DNA of 64,000 bases from DASQZK01 sp963771005 (GCA_963771005.1 CAVYRO010000008.1:1798001-1862000), one strand, 5' to 3'. Shown: positions 18,289 through 26,522, numbered from the stretch's first letter. Notes: generated from the letters alone by a model not told the origin. Program-made: numbers and translations.

Positions 18289-19008
18289 ATGACAGAAATC
18301 GAAATCAAACTTAAACAGCTGCGCCTTAAAGGTATGTCACAGGCCTGTAAATCACTGGAGGAAACCAGGCGCACCCATGAAATCTCTTTTAGTGAAGGCA
18401 TGGAGATATTACTTCAGGGAGAAGAGGATGAACGAAAAAACAGTCGTTTTGAACGCCTGATGAAAAGTGCAAAGTTCCGTTACCAGGCTTCACTTGAAGA
18501 AATCAGTTATGACCCCTCACGTGGCCTGGATAAAAGCCTGGTTACCCAGTTGGCAAGTTGTCAGTACATAGCTGAAGGTGCCTCTATCCTGATCACCGGA
18601 GCAACCGGGTGTGGCAAGAGTTACATTGCTTCTGCTTTGGGCAATCATGCCTGTTCGCACGGCTATAAAGTCAATTATTTTAATACCCAGAAATTTATGC
18701 TCAGAATCAAAATGGCCCGGGCAGAAGGAAATATCCTGAAATTTTTTGATAAACTTGCAAAAACATCCCTGCTGATCCTGGATGATTTTGGCTTAACACA
18801 TCTCGAACAGCAACAGCAAATGGATCTAATGGAAATCATCGAAGACCGGCATGGGAGAGCTTCAACCATAATCGCCAGTCAGTTGCCTGTAGGAAGTTGG
18901 TACGATATCATTAGTGAAGCAACCATTGCTGATGCAATCTTGGACAGACTTGTACACAGTTCATACAGGATAGAATTAAGAGGAGAAAGCTTAAGAAAAA
19001 AACGGTAA
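18289..19008 (+). CDS. istB: IS21-family helper ATPase IstB
   Basis: 239 residues, AAA+ DnaC-like ATPase. Walker A 'GATGCGKSYIASALG' near residue 103, Walker B 'LLILDDFGL' near residue 165, and an IstB-type N-terminal helical region. It regulates target choice and stimulates IstA. Length and order (istA then istB) are as in the family. The ending 'RIELRGESLRKKR' is characteristic. Confidence 0.95.
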   Translation: MTEIEIKLKQLRLKGMSQACKSLEETRRTHEISFSEGMEILLQGEEDERKNSRFERLMKSAKFRYQASLEEISYDPSRGLDKSLVTQLASCQYIAEGASILITGATGCGKSYIASALGNHACSHGYKVNYFNTQKFMLRIKMARAEGNILKFFDKLAKTSLLILDDFGLTHLEQQQQMDLMEIIEDRHGRASTIIASQLPVGSWYDIISEATIADAILDRLVHSSYRIELRGESLRKKR

Positions 19009-19275
19009 AAATGTCAGTCGACATCTGTTCTTTGAGTTAAAACCTGAGGGGGGTCAATATGACCGAATTGGGGGGTCAGTATCACCGAAATATCCAGGAT
19101 GTAGCGGAATAAAACTTACAACATTTATTGGAAATTAAAAAAAGAAAAAGCAATGTGATGCATGAGCGTTAGCACAAAAAGCATGACAGAAAAAATTGCA
19201 GAAGCAGGGGTGAGCGGAGGGGGAGGCTCTGTGGAACAGTTGTGGATTATTCCTTATCGTCGTGACGTTTGTAGC

Positions 19276-19490
19276 CTATCTTTTGCGCATATCAACAGGC
19301 GTGCAACACAGAAAATATTGTAAATTTGCACTTAAACCCAGCATCGCTTAATAGATTTTTAAGCACATGCCATTGGGAAAGGTCAGTGTGATCTTCGGAA
19401 TGCTTTGTGGCTCTGGCGATTTGAATGGTGATCGGCGGTATCAAAAGAAGTAAGATCGATAAATTTTAAAGCCAACAGGTCACAAATAAT
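19276..19490 (-). pseudogene. Relic of an IS66-family element (tnpA end, tnpB start)
   Basis: On the minus strand an ATG at 19344 begins MLGLSANLQYFLC and 'PVDMRKR', then stops at 19276. This matches the N-terminus of the IS66 TnpB protein, whose hallmark is (P/T)DMRKG after a Y-Y/F-L-C/Y strand. Just before it, in frames broken by indels, are KFIDLTSFDTAD and 'ITLTFPNGMCLKIY', like the C-terminus of IS66 TnpA, which ends right where tnpB begins. Everything else of the element is missing. On the other strand a 53-residue open frame (19162-19323) overlaps the relic; I do not recognise it and regard it as fortuitous. Confidence 0.45.
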
Positions 19491-19567
19491 TTTTCAAGAT
19501 GCAATTTTGCCAAAGGCTGACGAATGATTATCAAAAATGTTATTTTTAAATTACAGTTGTGTGAATT

Positions 19568-20140
19568 TTATAAATAGACAATTGCAGAGACATAAGGTCT
19601 GTTCAAGCCTATCATATTATTATTATCAGGTTTGTTGACAACGGGCCCAAATGATTTAAAGATATTCAAATACGAGTCTCCTATTGCTAGCCTGAACTTA
19701 GAGGTCATTTTATATGAAAGCTGTATATTAAAAGAGGTACTTAAACCTTCTTCATTATAATGAAAAGTGGTTAAATTGCCAATACCCTTTCCTAGAGTAT
19801 AATTTATCCAAGTATAGCCAATATCCAACGAAGGATATATGGTTATTCGTTGTATTAAAAATGCATGTGCAATTCCTAAAGTTGGAGTAAAAAATTTAAG
19901 GTTGTCAAATGTCATGGATAAATGCTCATAATTGATACCCAAAACCACATCTAAAAGGCGCAATTGTTTAGTAAAATTAACATTTACATATGGCCCAATC
20001 TTCCAGTTATCTTTCAAATATTTTCCTTCAATTGGCATAGATAAGCCTACTCTGGTGCTAATTAAATATTTACTTAATTCTTTTTGACCAAAAGTTATAT
20101 TACTAATTGCCATAAATACAAAAATCAATATTTTTTTCAT
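19568..20140 (-). CDS. Small exported protein, probable outer-membrane beta-barrel
   Basis: 190 residues with a signal peptide (MKKILIFVFMAISNITFGQ). The mature part alternates short amphipathic strands ending in aromatic residues ('LGINYEHLSM', 'SLDIGYTWINYTLG', 'FNIQLSYKMTSKFRLAIGDSYL') and ends in YVSAIVYL, consistent with an eight-stranded outer-membrane barrel. No family recognised. It follows the TonB-dependent receptor by 9 bases as last gene of the AT-rich envelope operon. Codon use is AT-rich, unlike genes outside 19500-26400. Confidence 0.65.
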   Translation of the reverse strand: MKKILIFVFMAISNITFGQKELSKYLISTRVGLSMPIEGKYLKDNWKIGPYVNVNFTKQLRLLDVVLGINYEHLSMTFDNLKFFTPTLGIAHAFLIQRITIYPSLDIGYTWINYTLGKGIGNLTTFHYNEEGLSTSFNIQLSYKMTSKFRLAIGDSYLNIFKSFGPVVNKPDNNNMIGLNRPYVSAIVYL

Positions 20141-20149
20141 GATTATTTT

Positions 20150-22501
20150 TCAATTTATCGTAAAAGAATAGCTTACCATTGGGAAAAAAGGTATTAAACT
20201 TTGCTGATATAATTTTAAATCCCCCTTAACTCCATCTATAATGAAACCATGTTCACCCTGGTGTACAATAGGAATATATTTATTTTTAAAATAAAGGAAA
20301 TAGGGATTCTGCCGGTTATACACATTCAGAATAGTGATATTCCATTTACTTTCTCCCCTCTTTGTGACTTTTTTGAAGTTCACTCCCACATCAAGTCGAT
20401 GATAATTCCTCATCCTGAAGGAATTCCTGGACGTATATACATAGACGTCTTCACCAAAGGAATTATATTTTCTGATGGGCAATGTTACCGGATATCCTGT
20501 TCCAAATTTCCATGTCGCAGAAACTGAAATTCTATTATTAATTGAATGAATAATCACCAGGCTGGATTCAAATCTGCGATCGTACTTAAAAGGGAAAACT
20601 TCACCATTCATTATTTCTTTAAATCGTCTTTCCGATTTGGATAGATCCAAAGCTATCCAGCCATTTGTTTTTCCGGATTCTTTTTGAATCAGACATTCAA
20701 TACCTTCAGAAATACCTATACCCTTTTTATAAATTTTTTCTTCCCAACTTTCGTTCATTTTTGCGAAGCTCTCACCTGGTTTAAATGTTATCAGATTGCT
20801 CATTCTTTTCCTATAGGTTTCCAAACTAACATTGTATTTATTTCCTATATTATACTGAACTCCAAATGTATACTGTTCAGATTTCTGAGGTGGGACATCG
20901 GCTGTAGCCGGCATCCAGTAATCGGAAGGCAAACCTATACCGCTGTAAGCCAGAAGGTGCACATATTGTTGCATAATACTATATGAGGCTTTTAACGAAA
21001 AATTTGAACTGAACTTAACGTTCGCAAGAAGCCTGGGCTCCATAGCTCCATAGTAAGTGTCTTTTATTTTGTAGCCCGAATAATGAAATCCGATGTTAGC
21101 GCCAAACCATTTAGTTGGCTTCATATCACATTCAGCATATAGTTGTGTTTCCAGAGATCTGACCCTTGTGTTCGCAAAAAATAAGCTTTCCTCTAAGTTA
21201 TTATTGTTTTGCTCAAACCGAATATCCCCGGGGGTAAATGAATGAACCATGATTTCTGAGCCAAACCTTAGAACATAATCAGGATTAAGGTAATATTCCG
21301 GGGAGGTCCTTAAAAAAAAATCATTAACTCTGGATGTAAACCTATTCAAAACCGATTCGGATGAATCGACGTGACAATTCTTGAATTCATATTGGAATCC
21401 ATTAGTATAATGATAATTAGTATATCCAAGTATTGTATTAACAAACAAATTATTCTTCAAGATCGTATTCCACCTTATGGAGCCTAATGTATTGCCCCAT
21501 GCGTTATTAATTTTTGATTCACTGGTAAAAAATTCTGATTTGGACCGGTCACGGAGGATCACATTGTCATTTCCCTTATAGAAACTGAAATAAATCCTAT
21601 TTTTGTCATTTATTTTATAGTTTAATTTTGAATTTATATCATAAAATCTATAATCAAGCTTAACATCAGAAATGATTCTAAAAATAGGAAGGGTATTTTT
21701 TCTGAGAGAGATCAAAAATGAAGACTTCTCTTTAATCAGTGGCCCATTTACCTCAATTTTTGAAGACATGATCCCAATGGATCCTGATGCATGGTAATGA
21801 TTCATATCTCCGTCTTTCATTCTCATATCTATGACCGAAGAAAGACGTCCCCCATAACGAGCAGGAAATCCTCCTTTGTAAACCTTAAATTCTTTTATGG
21901 CATCTGTATTAAAAGTCGATAAAAAACCTCCGTAATGGCTAACATTATACAATGGAACATCATCAAGAATAATCAAATTCTGATCCTGACTTCCGCCCCT
22001 GATATAAAGATTGGCCTTCCCCTCACTACCAGACTGGATACCAGGCATGAATTGCAAAGCATGAAATATGTCGTTCTCACCAACAAATTCCGGTAATTTA
22101 TACAACTTATCCATTGAAATTTGAACAACCGAAATTTCATTTTTTTGAATTTGGTTTTCATTTTCAGCAACGACAGTAATTTCATCCAAAATTAGTCCAT
22201 TTTCCAGTCTGATATTCAAAAAGAGATTTTTTTGTGGTTCAATTATCAAAGTATCAGATTTATAACCCATGTATGAAATTATCAACGAACTAGAACTATC
22301 TGCTAGTTGAAGACTAAAAAATCCAAAACTATTACTAATTGTCCCGATATTCATTGAAGGCGAATATATATTCACTCCAATGAGTCGTTCATCGGTATTT
22401 TTATCGCTTACATAACCACTTACATTTATACTTTGAGCATAAATCACGGGTTCTGAAAGTGACAGAATGAAATAAAACAAGAGTATCTTGTTAAAAAACA
22501 T
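20150..22501 (-). CDS. TonB-dependent receptor with CarboxypepD_reg-like N-terminus
   Basis: 783 residues from the ATG at 22501, where a clean signal peptide begins (MFFNKILLFYFILSLSEPVI...AQ). A longer frame to 22597 lies inside the DUF4249 gene and is rejected. Residues about 25-110 are a CarboxypepD_reg-like domain ('GYVSDKNTDERLIGVNIY', 'ISYMGYKSDTL'), followed by a plug domain ('GSQDQNLIILDDVPLYN', 'GGFPARYGGRLSSVIDMRMKDG') and a 22-strand barrel. Such receptors import large ligands with TonB/ExbBD energy. Its start overlaps the DUF4249 stop by 11 bases; TonB receptor plus DUF4249 is a recurrent Bacteroidota pair. Ligand unknown. Confidence 0.9.
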   Translation of the reverse strand: MFFNKILLFYFILSLSEPVIYAQSINVSGYVSDKNTDERLIGVNIYSPSMNIGTISNSFGFFSLQLADSSSSLIISYMGYKSDTLIIEPQKNLFLNIRLENGLILDEITVVAENENQIQKNEISVVQISMDKLYKLPEFVGENDIFHALQFMPGIQSGSEGKANLYIRGGSQDQNLIILDDVPLYNVSHYGGFLSTFNTDAIKEFKVYKGGFPARYGGRLSSVIDMRMKDGDMNHYHASGSIGIMSSKIEVNGPLIKEKSSFLISLRKNTLPIFRIISDVKLDYRFYDINSKLNYKINDKNRIYFSFYKGNDNVILRDRSKSEFFTSESKINNAWGNTLGSIRWNTILKNNLFVNTILGYTNYHYTNGFQYEFKNCHVDSSESVLNRFTSRVNDFFLRTSPEYYLNPDYVLRFGSEIMVHSFTPGDIRFEQNNNNLEESLFFANTRVRSLETQLYAECDMKPTKWFGANIGFHYSGYKIKDTYYGAMEPRLLANVKFSSNFSLKASYSIMQQYVHLLAYSGIGLPSDYWMPATADVPPQKSEQYTFGVQYNIGNKYNVSLETYRKRMSNLITFKPGESFAKMNESWEEKIYKKGIGISEGIECLIQKESGKTNGWIALDLSKSERRFKEIMNGEVFPFKYDRRFESSLVIIHSINNRISVSATWKFGTGYPVTLPIRKYNSFGEDVYVYTSRNSFRMRNYHRLDVGVNFKKVTKRGESKWNITILNVYNRQNPYFLYFKNKYIPIVHQGEHGFIIDGVKGDLKLYQQSLIPFFPMVSYSFTIN

Positions 22502-23468
22502 ATTCAATAAAATTATTATCCTCAATGACAAAAGTTTGATCGACAGATTGATAACCCGCGAATATTCCATAGTTATTAGATATATTACTATGAACATTTA
22601 CAGGTTCACTTTGACCAAAAATATAATCTTCATGAATACTATATCCTTGCTTCAATAATGACGTTCTGTACAGGTAATAATTTTCTGAAATCGTCCTGAA
22701 ATGCAATGTAATGGTATGTTGACTCACTTTCCCATCATAAGGTGCGATGGGATGAAGGTAGGTCACAGGAACACTTACTATCTGACCATTAAAGTATGCA
22801 TCACTAAATGGGATAAATTTTGGATATCTATAGTCTACCGCAAGGGTGGTAGGGTAATAGGATTCTGCTGTAATTGCAGGAAAATCAGATTGTAAATCAT
22901 AATAGTCGGAGTTTGAAGAGTGGCTTATTGCTATTTCATAGTAATTTATCTTATCCACAGGGTCTTTAAATACAAACCAGACTTTAGCGAAAGATCTTCC
23001 ATATTCATTATAACCTGCAAAGGGATTAATAATTATCTTTTCCAGCCTTGTTTTTTGAGGCAAATAATCCTGTGCAACCACGTGATGGCCATCGATTTCG
23101 ATTTCTAACCTATACAGGCCATGAGTCACATTAGGATTTCCTTCCATAATATATAGCTTAGTATTATCTGAGTATATGAATTTACCCAACAGAGAATCAT
23201 CATGAAATAAACGAATGTCAGCATTCTGAATAGAACGGTATTTAATTGTATCCAAAAAACCTATTGATTTTTCAATACTAAGTGTAACATTCTCAGGATA
23301 GGGTAAGGTAAATGGTTCGAATAGACAGTTAATTGCATATTGCTGGTTAGCTTCAGGCAGAGTTATATTCAATTCTTTTTGACAGCCTGTAAACGTAAGA
23401 ATACAAACAATCATGAATAGGATATTAATTCTGATTGAATAATACAAGTTCAAGCGATTTAATATCAT
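22491..23468 (-). CDS. DUF4249-family lipoprotein
   Basis: 325 residues from the ATG at 23468; a shorter start at 23414 is possible but would lack a basic n-region. Signal peptide with lipobox: 'IVCILTFTGC', then 'QKELNITLPEANQQYAINCLFEP', which matches the start of DUF4249 proteins. The family is defined only in Bacteroidota, next to TonB-dependent receptors, and is thought to be a surface or periplasmic partner of the receptor (knowledge of gene neighbourhoods, not of function). The start overlaps the preceding DsbA-like gene by 44 bases and its stop overlaps the receptor start by 11, so expression is tightly coupled. Confidence 0.75.
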   Translation of the reverse strand: MILNRLNLYYSIRINILFMIVCILTFTGCQKELNITLPEANQQYAINCLFEPFTLPYPENVTLSIEKSIGFLDTIKYRSIQNADIRLFHDDSLLGKFIYSDNTKLYIMEGNPNVTHGLYRLEIEIDGHHVVAQDYLPQKTRLEKIIINPFAGYNEYGRSFAKVWFVFKDPVDKINYYEIAISHSSNSDYYDLQSDFPAITAESYYPTTLAVDYRYPKFIPFSDAYFNGQIVSVPVTYLHPIAPYDGKVSQHTITLHFRTISENYYLYRTSLLKQGYSIHEDYIFGQSEPVNVHSNISNNYGIFAGYQSVDQTFVIEDNNFIEYVF

Positions 23469-24237
23469 TATAGATTTTATTATTATAAATATAAGTTGGG
23501 ACTGAATAAATCTGTAATTCTTCAATTATTTTTTCATTAGACAAATGTTGTTCAATTAAATCAGCATCAATCAAGTTAGAATGAAAATTTATAGTATCTA
23601 TACCACATTTAAATGCTAAATTCTTAATTTTATCAATATCGTCACAATATTGAGGTAAAATTTCATCAAACATTATCCAATATTTTCCATATTTCGCGGC
23701 CATATCACAGACAAGAGCTAATGTTGAGATATTTAATGAATAATATATATACATTAAATTAACTGAATACTTATGAGCCAAAAATTTTATTAATGGATCA
23801 TTTTTTGCACATATTGCACAGCAATAATCAAATAGGACAACAATATTCTTAGAGGAGTGTCCTACTTTATATTCATTATGATACAGATTTTTAATAAGTT
23901 CATATTGGTTATCAGTTATGGATTTAAATATCTGAATATCATGATTCCTTATCATGTTATTAAATGAAGTATCTTTTAAATCATTACCCATATTCAATAA
24001 ATTACTATAAACAGTATTTTGTTCTTTATTATTTAAGTTTCTTAATTTTATTGTTATATATTCATTTAAAACTTCTCCCTTACACCGATCGATTTTTTCT
24101 TTATAGAAAGAATCAATTTCATTTTGAAATACAAGAGTATTATCAATTCTTGCTACGGGAGAATTAAGATTATTTTGATCTTTACATGAATAAATGAATA
24201 TAAGTATAATATATAATATTATTTTTTTGTCGTTCAT
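23425..24237 (-). CDS. DsbA-like thioredoxin-fold lipoprotein
   Basis: 270 residues from the ATG at 24237. Signal peptide MNDKKIILYIILIFIYSC with lipid-anchor Cys18. Around residues 134-147 'VVLFDYCCAICAKN' gives a C140-A-I-C143 redox pair after a hydrophobic strand, and near residue 247 'YSVPTYIYN' is a cis-proline loop (V-P-T), the two features of thioredoxin-fold thiol-disulfide proteins. The intervening helical insertion suits DsbA/DsbG-type proteins. The role is inferred: forming or isomerising disulfides in a partner, plausibly the Cys-rich lipoprotein encoded just upstream. A perfect 19-bp hairpin separates the two genes. Confidence 0.6.
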   Translation of the reverse strand: MNDKKIILYIILIFIYSCKDQNNLNSPVARIDNTLVFQNEIDSFYKEKIDRCKGEVLNEYITIKLRNLNNKEQNTVYSNLLNMGNDLKDTSFNNMIRNHDIQIFKSITDNQYELIKNLYHNEYKVGHSSKNIVVLFDYCCAICAKNDPLIKFLAHKYSVNLMYIYYSLNISTLALVCDMAAKYGKYWIMFDEILPQYCDDIDKIKNLAFKCGIDTINFHSNLIDADLIEQHLSNEKIIEELQIYSVPTYIYNNKIYNDIKSLELVLFNQN

Positions 24238-24251
24238 ATCAATAAATACAT

Positions 24252-24292
24252 TGTAATCACTTTGACACCTTAAAGGTGTCAAAGTGATTACA
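24252..24292 (-). promoter_or_regulatory. Perfect 19-bp hairpin inside the envelope operon
   Basis: The arm TGTAATCACTTTGACACCT (24252-24270) and its exact reverse complement (24274-24292) are separated by TAA. It starts 9 bases after the stop of the upstream lipoprotein gene and ends 15 bases before the DsbA-like ATG. There is no T-run after it on the minus strand, so a simple intrinsic terminator is unlikely; an RNA-processing, stability or operator site is possible. Confidence 0.75.
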
Positions 24293-24300
24293 TTGGTTAA

Positions 24301-25308
24301 TTATTTCCAATATGTGAATTCTTCAATAATATCTGGTCTAACGTACCAGTTATTATTATAGAGAAATGGTTCAGTTCCTTGAGGCACCTGTCGATAATTG
24401 CAATTTGCGCCATCAAAATGACTACCGGATAAGGGGCATTGATTTCCATTCACCGGAGTATACATAAACCAGGTTTCACCAGTATTTGGGTAATAATAAA
24501 TAAATGCAGTCGAGCCTGTAGGTGGTGTACCAACATAGCAATTAAAATGATCATAATTACCTATAGTACAAGAATGTCCACGCATTTCAGCCAAATCATA
24601 GGCTACAATATAATTTACTTCTGTTTGATATAAATCAGGATAAATAATCAAATCTAAGCGATACCAAGAATAATAATTTTTCACTCCCCCATAGTAAAGA
24701 CTACTTGGATAAAAAAAGCTTGCAGTATAATCTTTTACAAAAGAAAGCCAACCTTCTTTATATCGCCATTTAGCATAATATTCTGAGCCAAAACCACGAT
24801 GTACGGTTCCAAGAAAATCTCCATTTACAGTTGACCAGCCAATTGGATAGCCCGTAATATAATTTGCACCTTTTTTAGTTGATCTCTCTAAAGCGACTGA
24901 AAACTTGCGACATTTTGATTCAATATCAGCATATACAAGTTTAAGATAGATTTGGGGTTCTAGATTTAAATTGAATTCTGTGATTTGAGAACTAGTTGCT
25001 TTTAAGTTTACCTCTGGTTTAATAATTTGATCATCCCGAGACTGAGAGTCAATCATTAGGGTAAAATCATAGAAATTTAAAAAATTTTCCAAAATCTCTT
25101 GGTCCTCAGCATATATAATATAGTATGCCGTATTCTGACCAGATTTATCAGTGAAAGAAATTTCCTTTTTAACTTCGTGATCAAAATACTCGGTTGTAAT
25201 GAGTGGTAATTCATTTTTTAACTTGGTATTTGGCTCTTTTTCACAACTTTGAAGAAAGATTGTGAAAAAAATTAAAAAAGTGATTCCAGAGTGAATAATA
25301 TTTTTCAT
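24301..25308 (-). CDS. Exported lipoprotein with two C-terminal Cys-rich aromatic repeats
   Basis: 335 residues from the ATG at 25308. Lipoprotein signal peptide ending FFTIFLQSC. The middle is rich in Tyr and Trp ('YYSWYRLDLIIYPDLYQ'). The last 90 residues form two related repeats: residues about 247-290 ('DHFNCYVGTPPTGSTAFIY' then 'WFMYTP') and 291-325 ('HFDGANCNYRQVPQGTEPF' then 'NNNWYVRP'). Both show an [H/D]F..NC start, a P.G(S/T) turn, F-[I/L]-Y and a closing W-[F/Y] strand. I have seen this module at the C-termini of other exported bacterial proteins, but know no function. First gene of the AT-rich operon. It may be the surface ligand-binding or effector component. Confidence 0.6.
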   Translation of the reverse strand: MKNIIHSGITFLIFFTIFLQSCEKEPNTKLKNELPLITTEYFDHEVKKEISFTDKSGQNTAYYIIYAEDQEILENFLNFYDFTLMIDSQSRDDQIIKPEVNLKATSSQITEFNLNLEPQIYLKLVYADIESKCRKFSVALERSTKKGANYITGYPIGWSTVNGDFLGTVHRGFGSEYYAKWRYKEGWLSFVKDYTASFFYPSSLYYGGVKNYYSWYRLDLIIYPDLYQTEVNYIVAYDLAEMRGHSCTIGNYDHFNCYVGTPPTGSTAFIYYYPNTGETWFMYTPVNGNQCPLSGSHFDGANCNYRQVPQGTEPFLYNNNWYVRPDIIEEFTYWK

Positions 25309-25347
25309 CTTTATGCTGTTTAGATAAATAAAAAAGAAATTTTTTTC

Positions 25348-25387
25348 CCTCATCTTCAGGCTCTTAACTAAGGATGAGGTTTTTTTG
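25348..25387 (+). terminator. Terminator-like hairpin at the island edge
   Basis: CCTCATCTT (25348-25356) pairs with AGGATGAGG (25371-25379), one mismatch, and is followed directly by TTTTTTTG on the + strand. No intact + strand gene precedes it now; it may belong to a lost gene or act as a barrier upstream of the leftward operon. Confidence 0.4.
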
Positions 25388-25699
25388 TTTTTACTTATGG
25401 AAAGAACGATAACTCCCCTTTCATATATGAACTTTGTTCATTATGAAAAAAATCAAACTAATATTCTAGTGATATTAAGATTATTTTAATGCATGAATAC
25501 TTTATGAAAAGGTTTTAGGTAAGCGATTGATTTTTTGTAATTATTCAGGTACCAAAACTGATTTAAAATTAAAGATAAAAATAAAAATTTATAATTGTCA
25601 CTAATCTGTGACTTATTTTTCTGCTTTTTTAAGAATTCAGACGCTTTATTAACAATTGTTCGTTACTAATAACAAGTTGCGGGCTATAAAACATTGTAA

Positions 25700-25873
25700 T
25701 TCAGTTATGCTAATTTTCTTTGCGTAAAAACAAAGGAAATTGACAAGTTTCAAAAACGGCTATTGGAACTTGAAGCAGAAGTCAACTCGCGTAAAGAGCT
25801 TGTGCAGAATTAACTTGAAGAATATAATACTCCCCCAAAAAAAGGGCCACTGGTTAAGTTGAAATTTAGTTAG
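25700..25873 (+). pseudogene. Coding relic with internal stop
   Basis: In one + frame the text reads KEIDKFQKRLLELEAEVNS, then RKELVQN, a stop at about 25810, then LEEYNTPPKKGPLVKLKFS and a final stop at 25871. The amphipathic, charged pattern is protein-like (coiled coil) and continues sensibly across the internal stop, so this looks like a decayed gene fragment. The parent family is not recognised. The rest of 25390-25700 is AT-rich with nothing I can support. Confidence 0.35.
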
Positions 25874-25880
25874 TATCACA

Positions 25881-26108
25881 AAGAAAACTCGACAACCCTT
25901 CGACTTCGCTCAGGGACCGGCGACTTCATTCAAGAGGGTGAACTTTTCGGATGGTGGTAAGGCAGGCCAAAGGCCCTTATATATAAATCTAAAATTCAAT
26001 GGTTTTCTTATGAAGGGCCTTTGGCCTGCCTTACCACCATCCGAAAAGTTCTTCGTTCATCGAATTGACCGGTCTCTGAGCGAAGTCGAAGGGTTGTCGA
26101 GTTTTCTT
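25881..26108. repeat. 228-bp near-perfect inverted repeat (MITE-like)
   Basis: Two nested pairs of arms. Outer: 25881-25920 with 26069-26108, 40 bp with one mismatch, containing CCCTTCGACTTCGCTCAGGG, a core that I recall as common in repetitive DNA of many bacteria. Inner: 25940-25978 with 26013-26051, 39 bp without mismatch. The arms are separated by unpaired 17-19 base bulges, and the loop is 34 bases. Transcribed, it would fold into a very long hairpin. No transposase is inside. A short open frame across it (25938-26123) is an artefact of the repeat. A second small palindrome (ACTAGTTA/TAACTAGT, 26115-26137) follows. Confidence 0.85.
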
Positions 26109-26136
26109 GCAAACACTAGTTAGGAATTTTAACTAG

Positions 26137-26440
26137 TCATCCTGAAACGATCAATGCCCTTATAATGCCGTTTAGTATGGAGTTTCTCAGCAATGCCCCG
26201 GTTTGTCGGCTTTTCCTTATTTTTAAGGTTTCGTACCAGGATCTTATATGCAGGCTTTGTATGTGGGATAAACTGTAAATGCCTTGTGTCTGGGCATATT
26301 CCAAGAGTTCGGCTGCCCTTCTTGGCAGGCTGTCTATTGTGCCTGGTGCATAACCTATAATATGCAGCCATGAATCCCCTGCAATATGATCGCACGACCC
26401 GCTTCTGATTTTCAGATTTTCAACTCCGGATCTCCATAAT
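26137..26440 (-). pseudogene. Tyrosine recombinase relic (N-terminal core-binding domain)
   Basis: On the minus strand a frame of about 97 codons reads VENLKIRSGSCDHIAG..., then 'RAAELLEYAQTQGIYSLSHI', 'HIRSWYETLKIRKSRQ', 'GALLRNSILNGIIRALIVSG' and stops at 26137. This is the helical SAM-like N-terminal domain of XerC/XerD-type tyrosine recombinases from Bacteroidota mobile elements. The catalytic domain with R...HxxR...Y is absent, and no start codon is obvious (the upstream ATG is followed by a stop). Another longer open frame on the same strand (26129-26395) is out of phase with this match. It marks the right edge of the AT-rich island. Confidence 0.6.
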
Positions 26441-26522
26441 TAAATTCTTAAAAATGTTCTTTATTTGGTTTTGTTCTGACCAAAATCTTTCCAAAATTGC
26501 TTAACATTTATTCTTCCCCGGA

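Larger units (their letters stand above)
16417..19096 (+). mobile_element. IS21-family insertion sequence, apparently intact
   Basis: 2680 bp. The ends are imperfect inverted repeats: TGGATAATTCGG at 16417-16428 and, reverse-complemented, TGGATATTTCGG at 19085-19096. Both are followed by ATACTGACCCCCC. The element is flanked by a perfect 5-bp direct repeat, GGATG (16412-16416 and 19097-19101), the expected target duplication. Extra TGACCCCCC copies inside the left end (about 16505, 16600, 16645) and at the right end (about 19047) match the multiple transposase-binding repeats of IS21 elements. It carries istA and istB, both open. The clean duplication implies a fairly recent insertion in the gap upstream of tgt. 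Confidence 0.92.

Noticed and set aside
25938..26123. 61-residue open frame in the large palindrome
   Set aside because: Both its halves are arms of the inverted repeat, and it ends with the LSEVEG peptide that I know as a translation of this repeat.
26129..26395. 88-residue frame on the minus strand
   Set aside because: It is out of phase with the recombinase-like reading of the same DNA, which matches a known domain.
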